Positions 35,696 to 47,695 of a stretch of 64,000 bases of DNA are shown here, in pieces. The notes below the pieces were generated by a model. The model ran no database searches and was not told where the DNA came from. It worked only from the letters and a program-made list of their open reading frames with translations. How positions within the stretch are numbered: the first letter of the stretch is position 1; each line of letters starts with the position of its first letter. Origin of the DNA: Coprinellus micaceus (taxonomy: Eukaryota; Basidiomycota; Agaricomycetes; Agaricales; Psathyrellaceae); assembly GCA_951394405.1 (NCBI GenBank), contig OX596340.1, positions 1,054,001 to 1,118,000 on the forward strand. Direction: 5' to 3'. A program made the position numbers and the translations under genes.

Positions 35696-37784
35696 ATGAC
35701 TGACCAGCATGGAGCACCATCAGGTTCCAGCGCCAACATGAATCATCAGTCTGGCACGGGGAGCTTTCCTGTTGCGGGAGGTCCTTCCTCATTCGACATC
35801 AACCGCAACATGACCGATTCGCAATTCCGACAGGCATGGAACCAGATCTCAAATACTGCCACCTCTATCGCAGCGGCTCCTTCAGCCTATGCATCCCCTG
35901 CACCTCAGCAGCCTCAGAACAAGGGTATGCATGGCTCATTATCGGTCTAAAGAGAGGGATAAGCACGGGTGCTAATCTCGAAAACCGGAATTTTGTCTCT
36001 AGCGTACATGAAAAACATCCACACCTGGTCCTCGACATCGACACCAGGACCCAACAAGCAAGGAATGTCGTCTTCAAGACCGACGCGTACTCGGAGCACA
36101 CGGACGGGTAACTCTACCCCTGCACCAAGCACTCCCATTCAAGTTCAAGTTCAAGCTGCAACCTCCTACGTGCAACCCATGTATCACCAACAACCCGTCG
36201 CTGTAGCGCCCGTACCCCAGTACCAGCAACCCCAATACGTTGCGCCAACATACGCACAACAGCCCATCGCCCCCGTCCCCGTAGCACCCTACATACCCCC
36301 AATCTCCAACCCCCCAAAAGCCCCCCTTCCAACGAAACCTCAAGCCCTCGAAACAAGCTATTCCTCGCGTATGAAAACAGGCACATCGCTCCTCATGCAG
36401 CCCGTCCTCCAAACGACGACCCAAACACTCCTTGGAACGCGTTCGACGCGCCGCGGCGCGGTCATTAACTACGCGGACCCAGGGTCGGGCGACGACCTTC
36501 CCGATGCGGGCGAGCTGGACTCGGGGGACTCGGATTTCGCGGCGAGCGGGGGGACGAGGCAGTCGTTGAGGCAGCAGGCGGGGACGGCAGGGAGGAGCGG
36601 GGCGGGGGCGATGGGCGTGTTTAGTTCGCAGACGGGTGTGGGGAGCGGGTATGCGAGTCCGGCGCCTCAGCCGCCGAGTGACCAGATAGATCAGAGTTAT
36701 CTGGGGATGGTGCCCCCTGCGAGGTTTATCAAGCCTAGGTTGATGGTGCCAACACCCCATGAGTATCCGTGAGTGTCAATTTTGGGTTCCCTGTCGCGTG
36801 TATTGACCATGGCGTGCAGTTCAGCCGATGTAGTAGCTGGCCAAGCACTAAAACGAACCTCCCTCGTCCCCATTCGCGTCGAGTTCGAAACGGAGACACA
36901 TCGAATACGAGATTGTTTCGTGTGGAACCTCAACGAGTCGTCGATCAAGCCCGAGTCGTTTGCGCGGATATTCTGTAATGATATGGACCTCCCGCTGAGC
37001 CCCTGGGCTGAAACCATCGCCGCACAGATCAGGTCACAATTGGAGGAGTACCAAGACGTCGCTGCGATGGAGCTGGGCATGGATGGGGCCATCGACTTTA
37101 ACGAAATGGGCGAATCGACCGAGGAACTACCTGAATGCCGAGTTGTTCTCAGCGTAAGCCTGAATTAATCCATCCTTCCTCACTTCCCGAACATCAAAAC
37201 TCATTCAAATTAATTGCACATAGATTGACGTTCAAATCGCAAACCACCACCTCATGGACCACATAGAATGGGACCTCCTCTCCCCCCTCACACCCGAACA
37301 CTTCTCCCGCCAACTCTGCGCCGAACTCGCGCTCACAGGCGAAGCCGTCCCCCTCATCGCACACGCCATACATGAAGAGCTCGTCAAGCACAAGAAAGAC
37401 GTCATCGAGTGGGGCGTCCTCGGCGCATCCACCGACGCTCAACAGCAACAAGAATCCACCCCCGCCCCTGGTGGAGCATCAGGGGCGACTGGGGAGCCGG
37501 AGAAACGCGACCGCAGTGGGTACAGTTTGCTCAAAGACAAGACTGGATTGGGGTTAGGTTGGGGCCGGGCGCCGAGAGACGGGAGAGGCCCGAAGGTGCT
37601 GAAGAGTATATGGAGGGACTGGGCGGAGGCGGAGGAGTTTGCTACGAGTTTCGAGGTGTTGACGGCGGAAGATATTGAGAAGAGGGAGATTGAGAGGGAG
37701 AGGGCGAGTAGGAGGCTGAGGAGGGAGACGAGTAAATTTCAGAGTGCGGCGACGGGGAGGATGAGGAATTTGAGGTATCGGTGA
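35696..37784 (+). CDS. SNF5/INI1-family chromatin remodelling subunit (SNF5 or SFH1)
   Basis: Four exons (35696-35924, 36003-36768, 36820-37153, 37224-37784) give 629 residues. The N-terminal 300 residues are Gln, Pro and Ser-rich and disordered. The SNF5 homology region starts near 345: LVPIRVEFETETHRIRDCFV with WNLNESSIKPESFAR (repeat 1), then IDVQIANHHLMDHIEWDLLS and CAELALTGEAVPLIAHAIHE (repeat 2). The C-terminus carries charged helices (EDIEKREIERERASRRLRRE). Such proteins are core subunits of SWI/SNF or RSC remodellers and help anchor the complex to the nucleosome acidic patch. SNF5 and SFH1 cannot be separated from one sequence; the missing long Gln-rich C-terminus and the YSSRMKTGTSLLMQP segment lean towards SFH1. 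The gene sits between two inverted NACHT paralogues. Confidence 0.93.
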
Positions 37785-38027
37785 GCGGTGTGTGCTGTTG
37801 ATAGGATCGAAGTCTTGCTGTGTACCTTATTGTGAATTATATTTTTCTTGTACCCGTAACATCGATAGACTACGAGAGGATTTGTGCGGGTGCCTATTCC
37901 TATTTACATGGTGGGCGTTATCAAACGATCTTGCGGTCCTCGCTACCAATGGTGCAACAACGGTTTCATCAAGAAGAGAGTCGCACAACTTGCACTTAGA
38001 ACCCCAACTTTAGCAGAGCGCCTTTCC

Positions 38028-40384
38028 CTATCCGACCCGCACCTCCCACTCCCCCTTTTCGTTCTTAATGAGGACGACGTCCTCCACCTCGATACCCATA
38101 TCAGTCTTGATTGCCTTGATAACGGAGGATAGTGCGTTGTGTGTCACGAGGATGTTATGGGTATTGCCCCGCGTTTCGTCATCGTATTGGGTTCGCCAGT
38201 CAGACGGGAGGCGAGAAAATATGGCGGCGATGACGTTAAGTGAAGTCTGATAGTCTTCATCAACTGTGTAGCAGGTGGTCAATTCCTGCGCCACTGGCAG
38301 AGGCGGATTTAATCCTGGTTCCTTGACTATGGCCCTGAAGTAAGGTTGAAGGTAGTACGGAGCGTAGGGACCGCCATTCCCGCGAGCACGCCACATGGCT
38401 TCACGAAGCAGGGTGACTTCGTTTGGAGTCTGCCATCCCAATGCTTTGCAAGATCGAATGATGTTGCTCCTCCAATGGCTGCACGAGGGAAGGCAGTTGC
38501 CCGGAATTCGGGACACGTTGGTACACTGAAGATCAACAGTCAGTTGTCTCGATTCCGAACGTAATCGCACCCTCGAAATGGAGAGAATAGGTTGGAAACT
38601 TACCGGTTCGTGTATGCTTTCGAACAAACCATATATCACATCGGGCGCACAACCCATATCTGCGACCACCAAAATTATATGGACCCACCACGCCACATCC
38701 CACTTGGATAGTTCATCTTGGCTGAAATGGCGAGGCAAGTCCCAGACGAACTGGCTCCAAGGGCTACTCAAGAAATGACGTATGAAGGTATCCCGGTCCG
38801 AACCCGAAATATGAACGCAGGGAGATTTATCTTAAGTAGTCCGTTTTACCATGGATATGTGAAAAGGGGGTGATTGCACACACCTCTGAGTACAAAAAGG
38901 CCACATTCGCGTTTGAACACGTTGCTGCTAAGGAAAGCATCCAGGAGCTCCCCATCAGCACGGCTTGAAAGGAAGTCAGTCAGAGACTTGTGGTAGATCT
39001 TGTAAGGCGATGATTCGTCTTCAGCCGGGGGGATCCATATCAAGGATGTCAGGTTTTCCAACAGGGAGACACTCTGACCTTCGTATTCTTGCAACAATTG
39101 ATCGAGGAAGAACGCTGGGGCGCTGGATGTCCCCCAATCAATCGCCGCAATCCACTTGGCCGCCAAAGGTGGATCAGGGCTCGACATGAGGATGCGAGTG
39201 TACAGCGCATCCAGGGTTGCCAGGGCACTGGTCGCGCCATCCTCCGATTGCCAGTCTAGGATGGTGCGAAGGAGAGCCTGCGGACCTCGGAGGTGCTTGG
39301 TGTTCTGAATGAATCGTATGATGGTAGCAGCGTAGATGAACTGCCCCGAAGCTGTGTCCACGAGCTTCTTGATATCCTCAGCTAGGGGCCATGAAGGAGG
39401 TAGCCTGTAGCGCCTCCGAATTTCTGCGAATTTGTCGTTGAGGAATAAGACAATGTCGGAGTCGGGATCGTACTTCTCGTCTAGGAAGATTTCCCTGGTG
39501 AGATGTACTGCGGCGTCGGCCGAGAAGAACGCACGGATCGCGGGCTCAGGGCGACTCGCGATAACAATGCGGAAGGGAAAATTACGGTCTTTGGCGACGT
39601 GTAAGAAGGCGGCAAGGATCTCCTCCTGGTCCCCCTCATTCTCCAACCGAGCCTCATGAGGGTCCTTCCCGGCCCGTCGAGAATCGGGGGCTTCGACTTC
39701 ATCCAGTCCATCGATGATGAAGATATTGGGGACCGCCGAATTGTCGAACCGAGCTCGAGTGTCGTGGAACGGCTTGATCAATACCACCCTGAGCTGGTCC
39801 TTCAACTGTTTTCGAAAAACGGATGGATCCCTTCGGACGGCTGCGAGTACCGCCTGACGCAGGGGATGGTCGTCACCAAGCTGCAGAACCAGCTGGTATG
39901 CCAGCGTTGACACCAGGTACCGCTTAGAACGCCTCTTCTCCGACCCAGTGAACGACGAGAAGAAGAAGCTCCCCGCAAGAAGCCCCCTCTCGTCATAGGC
40001 GCCGGCGACTGACCCTGCAATGGCTGTCTTCCCCGCCCCCGCTGGTCCCGTCAACCACAGGATCCTCATCGGCTGGGCGTCCTCGTCCCCATGGGTGATC
40101 CAGCCGAAGATGTCCTCCTGCACCCCGGTCCTTGTCTCCGGGTGACAATTTGGTGCATCGTATCGCTCCTCGGAGTTGTGTACAGCATCGATCGCGATGT
40201 TATCGTGGAGATCTAAAGGTAGCGCCCAGATACTATTGAGTCTCACGATCGATGCAGCGGCCCCAACAAGCTGCAGGCAGCTTACACTCGAATGCCTTGT
40301 CGTCCCTCGTGGAGCCAGCGTCGGTGACGCTGAAGGTCTGAATATGGAAGTCTCGGGCGTTTGGGAAGTAGCTGGGGCGGACAT
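38028..40384 (-). CDS. NACHT NTPase (NLR-like 3), paralogue of NLR-like 2 with rebuilt N-terminus
   Basis: Three exons (40384-38884, 38830-38604, 38525-38028) give 741 residues. Walker A GPAGAGKT, Walker B IFIIDGLDEVE, sensor IVIASRPEPAIRAF and the KIYHKSLTDFL block are all intact. Exon 2 is 227 nt, exactly as in the paralogue at 32837. The N-terminus is odd. The ancestral first-exon frame (ARDFHIQTFSVTDAG) has no ATG, because the sequence just after the ATG at 40384 is 4 nt shorter than in the paralogue. Reading from that ATG runs in another frame and straight through the ancestral intron (73 nt, 40287-40215, GTAAGC to TTTAG), landing in frame at LHDNIAIDAVHNS. So a full protein is possible only if that intron is retained, or if translation starts elsewhere. 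Confidence 0.82.
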
Positions 40385-40460
40385 GGTGGGAGTAGGGACG
40401 TAAGATGCAGTGATCGTGCCACGTGTCATACAGCACGGAAATGGAATCCTTGGGCGCTTA
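40385..40460 (-). promoter_or_regulatory. Promoter of NLR-like 3
   Basis: On the minus strand it reads GATAAGCGCCCAAGGATTCC, then CACGTG (40420-40425) 36 bp before the ATG. This is the same arrangement as at 32760-32836 and at the relic near 8656. Confidence 0.5.
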
Positions 40461-40986
40461 TCAGCACGATCTCGCATTTTCGACATGCCTCCACCGGCAG
40501 CGAGTTCGACAGCCTTTTACCCGTTTTACGGAGGTGAAAAATGCGGTCTCTATATATTGTGAGCCTCCGCCGTAACTCCCCCTTGCATAGGCTCACGTAG
40601 GTTTGGGCGCTTAATTCTACGGGCAGGACGCAAATGGGGGGATGGCGACGATAAAGACCTTGGTGGCTCAATGGGATACGCCCGCTCGTGCCGCCCATGA
40701 GCGACGGACGTTGGGAGATAATTAAACTCCAATACAGTAACAATACAACCCGAAACAGAAAGTGATGGCAAACCAAGAGTCTAAAGCTCTAAAGCCCATT
40801 GAAGGGGGTATAAAATGTAAGTAGGTTACTTAGTATTAAATGTGACTGCGAAGCGTAAGTCCGTAAGTTTTGTCGGTGGATGCGACTGTTCGTTCTTTTA
40901 AAGGTTGTTCCCCGTCTCTCCAGAAAGGCGACTTCGTGGCCTTTCGACCACCTTGGTGATTGATCAGCTTCAAAAATCGTATCCCC
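40461..40986. other. Intergenic DNA, no gene recognised
   Basis: It contains a further TTTGGGCGCTTAATT word near 40607. No conserved frame. Confidence 0.4.
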
Positions 40987-41520
40987 TTAGGCGATGATGG
41001 TGGGGTGCAACGTGCCCTCGGCGGCAGGAGACCGTGAACGACCCCTGCTCTGTGACTTCGACTTCGACCTGAAAAACTGTAGCTATGGTTAGGACACTGT
41101 CACCCTAAAAAGAAAGGAACCTACGTTTCCGACTCGCTTTGTCAAAGAAGAGCGTTCCTTTGAACGTCCAGGGTCAACGATGGCGGCGCCACCCGATGAG
41201 ACTAAACCAGCGCATCAGCACGTTCCCCGAGCTGAGATTATCGTAATAAAGAACTCACATGGATTGGGGAGCTCGATGTTAGTGGTGTGGCCGTTAGGGT
41301 TTACGGGAGGGTAGGTATGGGTCTCCTCGTCCTTCGAGGTCGGCGCTGAAGGCGAAGGGGCTGGAGAGGTGGAAGGAGAGGTCTTTCCGGCCTTATCTAG
41401 GCCTCCGTGAGCTGCACGACTAGGGGATGACGAGCGACCGCGGACAGTGGGGCGAGCGCCGAGATGAAGATCGGCCTGGGTGACCGTAGGGATCGCGTTG
41501 TTGAGAGACATGGGATCCAT
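40987..41520 (-). CDS. Small disordered protein, unrecognised
   Basis: Three exons (41520-41259, 41201-41125, 41076-40987) join in matching phase to 142 residues. The protein starts MDPMSLNNAIPTVTQADLHL and is Ser, Pro and Arg-rich, with an RS-like stretch (RSKSKSQSRGRSRSP) near the C-terminus and the end TLHPTIIA. No fold or catalytic motif is evident. The RS-like stretch would suit phosphorylation or RNA-related binding, but this is weak. The consistent splice phases and a good start context support a real gene. The acceptor of the last intron could also be eight bases downstream. Confidence 0.55.
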
Positions 41521-42109
41521 TGTGGGGAGATGTAGGCTGTGTAAGATGGCTGTAAGAGACCTTTGGTGCAAAGTGGTGCGTTTGGGTGGAGAGGAAAGAT
41601 GAGTTGGGGCCCACTTTTATATCTTTTCGCGACGCGACACTGCCGCGAAATTCCAAACCGGATCTCGCGCGTTCCACTCTGACGTCATCACAAGCCCAAA
41701 CAAGCGCTCGTGCGTTCTTCGAGTTTGGAGTTCGATATCAAAGCAACCGAGCAGATTCGAACACGGTAAAGTGGCTGCGGCATAGGTATACTGTATATTA
41801 CACGTATTAAATGGTATAAAGTCCAGTATCGAGTAAAGAGGCGACTCTAAGGGCCCTAGGAGCCCCTAAGCATACGCAAAGCCCTTCGAGATCCGTAGCA
41901 CGTGCGCGCGACATATGGCGCCCAAAAAAATCGAGGGTGAAAGCAAGTAGATGGGTAGCACGAGGAAATAGGAAATAGAGCCCTCGACTCGGAGAAACTT
42001 TAAACGGAACGCGTCTAGACTATTCCCGAGAGCGCCGGATCGTAAAGTAGAGTCCTGGGTCGAGGGTGTGGAGGATGCCGGCTTCGACTGCCTTCGATGG
42101 GAAATGGAA
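41521..42109. other. Intergenic DNA
   Basis: Promoter side of the small disordered protein gene and 3' flank of the next gene. No gene seen. Confidence 0.4.
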
Positions 42110-42770
42110 TCAGTTCTTCTGCTTGTCTTGCGCGTGCGTCGTGCGCCCGTCAAGAATAGCCTCTCCATGTTCCTTGAGATCCGGCTTTCTCAGCAACTGC
42201 GGGTGGGCAGTATTAGGGCATAAGTTCTAGGGTCCATCTCAAAAGGAAGAACACTCACAGTCCCTCTGGTGACCTGCGCGACTCCGACGACGCGCTCCTT
42301 GAACGGAACTTCGTGCGACCTAGATCCCTGCAGCGCATCGTCCGTTCTTCGTACCTCGCTCCCGTCTCCGGGCTGCGTGGACCCTACGGGGGGGAAATCA
42401 TCAACGTCCCGAAAATTTCCTACATTCACGACACGGCGCAACACCCTCAGGGGCCGGCGCTTAATTAGCAGCGCGCGCCATTACGCCTGATGCCTGTGGT
42501 CGCGTCCGGAACCCTGAAATTTAAACACAACTCACCCTGCTGGGGGACCTCATTCGCGACTCCCGTTCTCCCGTTGGCAAGCTCGCTCGGGGGCGGGTAC
42601 TGTCGCTTCAGTACAAAGTCATCGTCCGTCGTGTGCCCCGGGTTGCTATGGGCGCCTTGCTCCCTGGCGTGGTTGTAGATGCCCTCGTTCCCTGGGTGAG
42701 CGGGGGAGGCTTCAAACCCCGTCAGGCCTTCAGCGGTGGCGGGGATGGTCGTACGTGTTGGTATGCTCAT
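42110..42770 (-). CDS. Small conserved-type hydrophilic protein, unrecognised
   Basis: Three exons (42770-42536, 42419-42259, 42196-42110) join in frame to 160 residues. The second half contains EVPFKERVVGVAQVTRGT followed by LLRKPDLKEHGEAILDG. This amphipathic helical pattern recalls short stress-type hydrophilic proteins common in basidiomycetes, where a K-E-G-rich helix pair ends the chain. The N-terminal half (GNEGIYNHAREQGAHSNPG) is disordered. Function unknown; I cannot name the family. Consistent intron phases and clear GT-AG borders argue that it is expressed. Confidence 0.6.
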
Positions 42771-43197
42771 GGTCACTCGGTTGGTTGTATGGAGGGCGGT
42801 GGGTAATAGCAATAGTGAACGAGAAGGCACGGATAACCTTATGTAGAGAAGGAGAGGCTCTCCAAGGTGACGTCAAGGTAGATTGTGGCGGGTCGACGTC
42901 ATTCTTCGCGTCAAGGGCGCCTGGAGAACGTAATGTTGGGCACTTCAGCTGATTCATGCCAACTCCCAGGAGTAGTGGAAAGAAATCGACACATGTCAAG
43001 AGAGGTCGGATACTATAGAAACTATCGTACAACGGGATGACACAAAGCAAATAGATACGTGTATGTCCTTGGAACTCGTACAGTTTATAATGTCGGCTCA
43101 AATAGTAGGAAGAGTGATGCCCACGAGTGGTTCTACACCACATCGGCCCCAGTGGCTATGGAGTAGCCATTCGCAGTCAAAAATATGAGGTCCAACC
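42771..43197. other. Intergenic DNA
   Basis: The upstream region of the gene at 42110-42770 and 3' flank of the arrestin-like gene. No gene seen. Confidence 0.4.
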
Positions 43198-44972
43198 CTA
43201 ATTCTCTGATGAATGGTCTGAGGGCGGTCTCCCAATCCCAGCGCCATTCGGAGTCGTCCACGCATCCGTGGTGAGCTTGATCGGCACGGCTTGGCGTAGG
43301 TCGTAGAAAGGGCACTTTGCTGGTTCTGGGGGGTTAAGGGTGAACAGGATGAAGTCTTTGACTGAGAGGCCGGCGGCTTTGAAGCCTGCGATGGTGATGT
43401 CGGGGGCGACGCGTATCTGGCCCCTGTACGCGATCCAGGAGGCTGCGTCAGCCTGTAGATTGAGAGGAACGACATGTCAGGAAGAGATCGCGTGCCGGAA
43501 ATTGAGAAAGAATGTACCTGGAGGGTTATTGTCCCCTCGCCAATGCAATCCACTATCCACATATCCCTCCTCAACTTTCCCGGGTTCTCCAGATTTCTGC
43601 CGTTGCATGAGCGTCCACGCCCTCAAACATGGCAAATCGGACACTCACTTCACATCGACTGTACTCTGCCGCATTAGTTGCACCTGCGTCGGCCTTTTTG
43701 ACCCGAGTGTCTTCGCCGTCGGGCTGAGTGGCAGATATGTCGCTAATGACATGGAGGTGGAATGCAGGGATAGATGGAAGGGTATAATTTCCCCCATGCA
43801 GAATACCTTGGTGGATGGGATGTATAGCTTCGTTTGGATGTCTTGAAGCCCGGGTTGCTTGGATTGGATCGTGGATTCGAATAGTGTCCATTCAGGTGTG
43901 AGAACGAAGCCTTGACTGTCGGTCAGGAGCGGTGGCGGGACAGCGGTAGGTGGTCGAGTGCGGGGGCGGTAGTTGAGCGGTGTGGTGATGGCACTAGATT
44001 GCGTCCAGAGTTAGACGAAGGTTGAAGTGGTGGGAAGCCAAGACCGAGGTGCAAAATGAAAGAACCATTCGAGTAACGTACGTGGTTCCGACTATTAGCC
44101 CCATGGCCTTGGAGCTTATGGCTCGAGGGTTGGGCTTATTGATGAGCACACTGACCGAGTACTGTAGCAGATGATATTAGCACGAGGCTCCGTCCCTTCA
44201 ACACACGTTCCAAATGGAAACCAGAGGCAAAGACGTACACCAGTATTAGCAGTGAAGCCAGGGAAACCGCTCAGTTTTACACCGTACGTCGGTGGAAGGG
44301 GCTATAAGGTAGAAGCGTGTCGGTGCTTGGATTAATACTTCGGTAAATGAACACTCACGTAAGTCTTCCCATCCTCAATAGTGAAAGACTCCGGAAGTCT
44401 GAAAGAGAAGGGTAGGGAGCTAGGAGGTTGCTCGCCACCATCGCCTTCTCGCGACCAGAGCGCTATCTCTTCCAAGAACAAGGTGATCGTCGAGTGTCCG
44501 CCCTCTCCAATCTCCCTGATCTTGAGGTGGCCTTCGATCTAGCAGCGTGGTGGTGGATATGGCAGTATGGGGTGGATGGGCAGTGTGGGTGTAAGGAGGA
44601 AGAAAGCATGGTATGTTAATAACGCAGAGTAACAACCACGCAGTGGAAGGACTCCCCCACGCGGGCGCTTGACCAAAGCAGCATGCTCACCTTAACCTCT
44701 ATTCTCGTGACAGTATCAGACCTCAACACCTCTACAACTCCATCAACGATGCTGCCAGCTCCATACACCGGTAGGGTGGCATCCTCATCCTGTCCGTAAA
44801 GCCGGAGGGTAAAGTCCCCTTTCTTCGATTGCTTGGTGACGCTGCCTGAGGGTCGACCAGGATTCCGTTCGGAAAGAGCTAGGCGTTGTTCGTGGGCTGC
44901 AGGTTCGCGAGAGTACGAGGGAGCCCTGTTGATTGAGGGCGCAACATACGACGGAAGGCTTGTTGTAGACAT
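43198..44972 (-). CDS. Arrestin-like protein
   Basis: Seven exons (44972-44691, 44538-44359, 44301-44239, 44161-44082, 43993-43649, 43596-43518, 43452-43198) give 427 residues in frame. The arrestin N-terminal beta-sandwich is seen in GDFTLRLYGQDEDATLPVYG, SIVDGVVEVLRSDTVTRIEV and KIEGHLKIREIGEG, then LPFSFRLPESFTIEDGKTYP. The second lobe runs from KVFCMGEIIPFHLSLHSTSM through MWIVDCIGEGTITLQADAAS to GLSVKDFILFTLNPP and LRQAVPIKLTTDAW. Fungal arrestin-related proteins act as adaptors that bring ubiquitin ligases to plasma-membrane transporters. No PPxY motif is obvious here, so coupling to a Rsp5-type ligase is not shown. The ATG at 44972 was chosen because residues upstream of it lack similarity. 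Confidence 0.8.
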
Positions 44973-45923
44973 CAGGCCGCTCTTCGAGTCGCAATAGTGG
45001 TGAAATGATCCGTTACGAGGCGCGTCGCCGACAAGGTACCGAGAGATAACTGTAGTCCAAGAATACTGACAAGTGACCACCTAGGAGTCGAAGGATAACG
45101 GCGAGGGCGATGTTTTTGGGCGGTCGAGGGTGAGGTCGCAGAGCAAGAGTGATTTGACTCATCCAAGGTCGTAAAGCCGCTGCCCTAAGAATGTCCGGGG
45201 ATTGTGTATGATAGCCATTTCGAAGCCATGTGCATGTGTCACGACTTCCAGATGAGAATAGCGACCATATGGACCAGCGGAAAGACCTCCACAGTCTCCT
45301 AGTGTACCAAGCGCAGTAAGAACACTTCGACTTCGGTGAAGCAAGTGGAATATTTGATGCAGAGTAGTCGTTTGGCTTCGCGTTTCCAAGTCCATTTCAA
45401 CATAAGCGGCTAGCAGCTCCATGATGTGCAGAAAACGAGGAAGACAGAAGCCCAGCGTCGGTGGCCGCCGATAATTACTGTGAACGGAGAGAGGAAAGCC
45501 GGTGACTTCTGGCGTCTGGAAGTCCGGGACCGTCTGGAAAGCGTGCGATCGCTACCATTTCGCCACCCAGTCAGCTCCAGTCAGTTTCGCCCGAGGGGGG
45601 TCGGCCGAGAGATGACGACATGGCAAGAGACAGATTTGGACCTACAACACTCAATAGAAGACGCCAACACATGCTCTGACCTGTTATCACCACTACCTCC
45701 TCCTGGGTTTCTGCGCTTTGAGGCTGCGGGGGGCATATGCCGCCCAGTTGAAAGGTAACTTTTGTTTTCACGCCTTTTCTCGACATGTCCGAGTCGGGCC
45801 AGGAGGTCGCTGGCAGTCTGTCAGGTGGGATGCGTCACTGATCAGGGCGACCATGCCCTGCCCCGCAGCCCTCGCACCCTCGAGACCCAATTTCCAATCC
45901 CCTGTGGCGGCTTTGGCGGACCT
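44973..45923. other. Intergenic DNA up to the transposon pair
   Basis: Promoter of the arrestin-like gene at the left. A 110-codon open frame at 45426-45758 shows no recognisable domain and is not called. The left target duplication ACT lies at 45924-45926. Confidence 0.45.
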
Positions 45924-45926
45924 ACT

Positions 45927-45943
45927 GGGTGACTTGCCATAAG
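45927..45943 (+). repeat. Left terminal inverted repeat, element copy 1
   Basis: GGGTGACTTGCCATAAG. The matching inverted arms are at 50282-50298 (copy 1 right), 50302-50318 (copy 2 left) and 54657-54673 (copy 2 right). Confidence 0.95.
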
Positions 45944-46108
45944 ATTAAAATATGTTTTCCCAATAAACCACGCTGTCATCGGAGTTCGAAGTTGGACTAA
46001 AATAGTCGGGGCAATAAACCATAGCGCCCATCGCCCGATTATTGATTAGATGTCGAATAGATTCTGAATATCTGCTTTGTCCCGAGTCCTCTGCCTATCG
46101 CCGGTATC

Positions 46109-47474
46109 ATGAGCATTCAACACCACCAGCCCTGGGATAGCGTCATCGAAGACGAGGAATGTGACGAAGAATACCTTCGACTTCTCCTCATCGCCGTCGC
46201 AGCCATCGTGACTCTCGCAGAAGAGGGTCGTATTCGACAGGTTGCGTTGCGAAACCCTAACCGCCTCTACCTCACTCGCTCTCAATTGCTCCCCGATCCG
46301 AGGCAGGATACACCATGGACAAGGCTATTCAAAAGCGGAAGCGACAGGGCTTTCATCACCACTATGGGATTTGATCCCGCAACCTTCAATCTTATCCTCT
46401 CATCCGGGTTTGCCGAGGCCTGGTACGAGACCCCCATCCCACGGCCGGACGCTCGCGGGGAAGGGAACACGCGCCCAGGACGCCGATCTTTGGATGCCGC
46501 AGGCGCGCTGGGGCTTACCCTCCACTACCTCAACTCTACGATGCGGGAGACCTCGTTGCAACAGATATTTGCGTTGATCCCAGCCACAGTCTCGCGGTAC
46601 ATCACATTCTGCCTTGAGATTCTCCTCCGTGTCCTCAGAGACATCCCCGACGCACGGATCTTGTGGCCAGCAGGAGATGCCTTTCCGGCACTCAGTGCTC
46701 TCATCCAGGAGAGGCACCCCCGTCTCCATGGGGCATTTGGAAGTATCGACGGCCTGAACCTCCTCCTCCAGGAATCTCAAGACCAGGACCTAGAGAATGC
46801 GACGTACAACGGGTGGACGTCCACCCATAATGTAAGCTCGGTCCTCGTGTACTCTCCTCGAGGTGCGTATGCAGTCTGTGGTGTTGGACCAGCTCAGGTG
46901 CTGACAGATGAGGCTAGGCGATATTATTGCTTGCAATTTAAATGCGCCGGGTAGCTGGCACGATGCTCACGTTGCTCGGCCTATTTACGTACGATTGGAG
47001 GAGCGGACGCCCGATGGATATTACCTAGTGGCCGATACCGCCTTTCCCAAGGGCACTCAAGATATTGCCGGTCGAATCGTGTCCCCTTTAAAGTCCAATA
47101 ATCGCATATCCGGCACCGAAGAGGAGATCGCAGAGGCACTGCAATACAATCGAGAGCTCCTGTCTTACCGCCAAACAGCAGAGTGGGGAAACAGGGCACT
47201 GCAAGGTGCATTCGGGCGACTGCGAATACCTTTGGAGGTAAATAATATGGATCGGCGGGGTGACCTTCTGGAAACGTGCGTACGGTTGCACAACCTTCGG
47301 ACGCGCCGAGTGGGGATCAACCAGATTCAGCAGGTGTATGAACCTTGCTGGACCCGGACTGATGCTGATCTTCGGATATGGAATGATTTTGGTAACGTCC
47401 TATTTTCCGACCAACGGAAGAACGATCGAGTTTCGCGCTATCACATTCATGTCGAGTACGATGTAGATACTTAG
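46109..47474 (+). CDS. PIF/Harbinger DDE transposase, copy 1
   Basis: Two exons (46109-46862, 46918-47474) give 436 residues. The N-terminal part has a helical region, then MGFDPATFNLILSSGFAEAW, typical of the domain before the nuclease. The DDE_Tnp_4-like core shows the first Asp in GSIDGLNLLL, the second in LVADTAFPKG after APGSWHDAHVARPIY, and the third acidic residue in the AEWGNRALQGAFGRLRIP block. All three acidic positions are present. The 55-nt intron falls between SPRG and DIIACNLNAPGSWHD. The protein would cut and rejoin the element ends in the nucleus, probably with the second element-encoded protein. The copy at 50484-51849 appears identical. Confidence 0.93.
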
Positions 47475-47695
47475 CTGTGATCCATTGGAACCGAGAACTA
47501 AATGGTATTCCTTGTAAAGACAGTGGGTAAAGGACGACGACAGTTGGATCCATAGACACAAACAAGCAACGACAACAAAACCGGGAGGGAACAACAGGGC
47601 TACGAGTCATGACAGGATCTGAGAAAGGAGTGACAAGAGTTGGACGGGTATATAATGGGTCAGGGTGAGAAGGGATGTACGGGGTTATGAAGGTA

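Noticed and set aside
45426..45758. 110-codon plus-strand frame left of the transposon pair
   Set aside because: No domain, no splice context and no similarity to the neighbouring genes.
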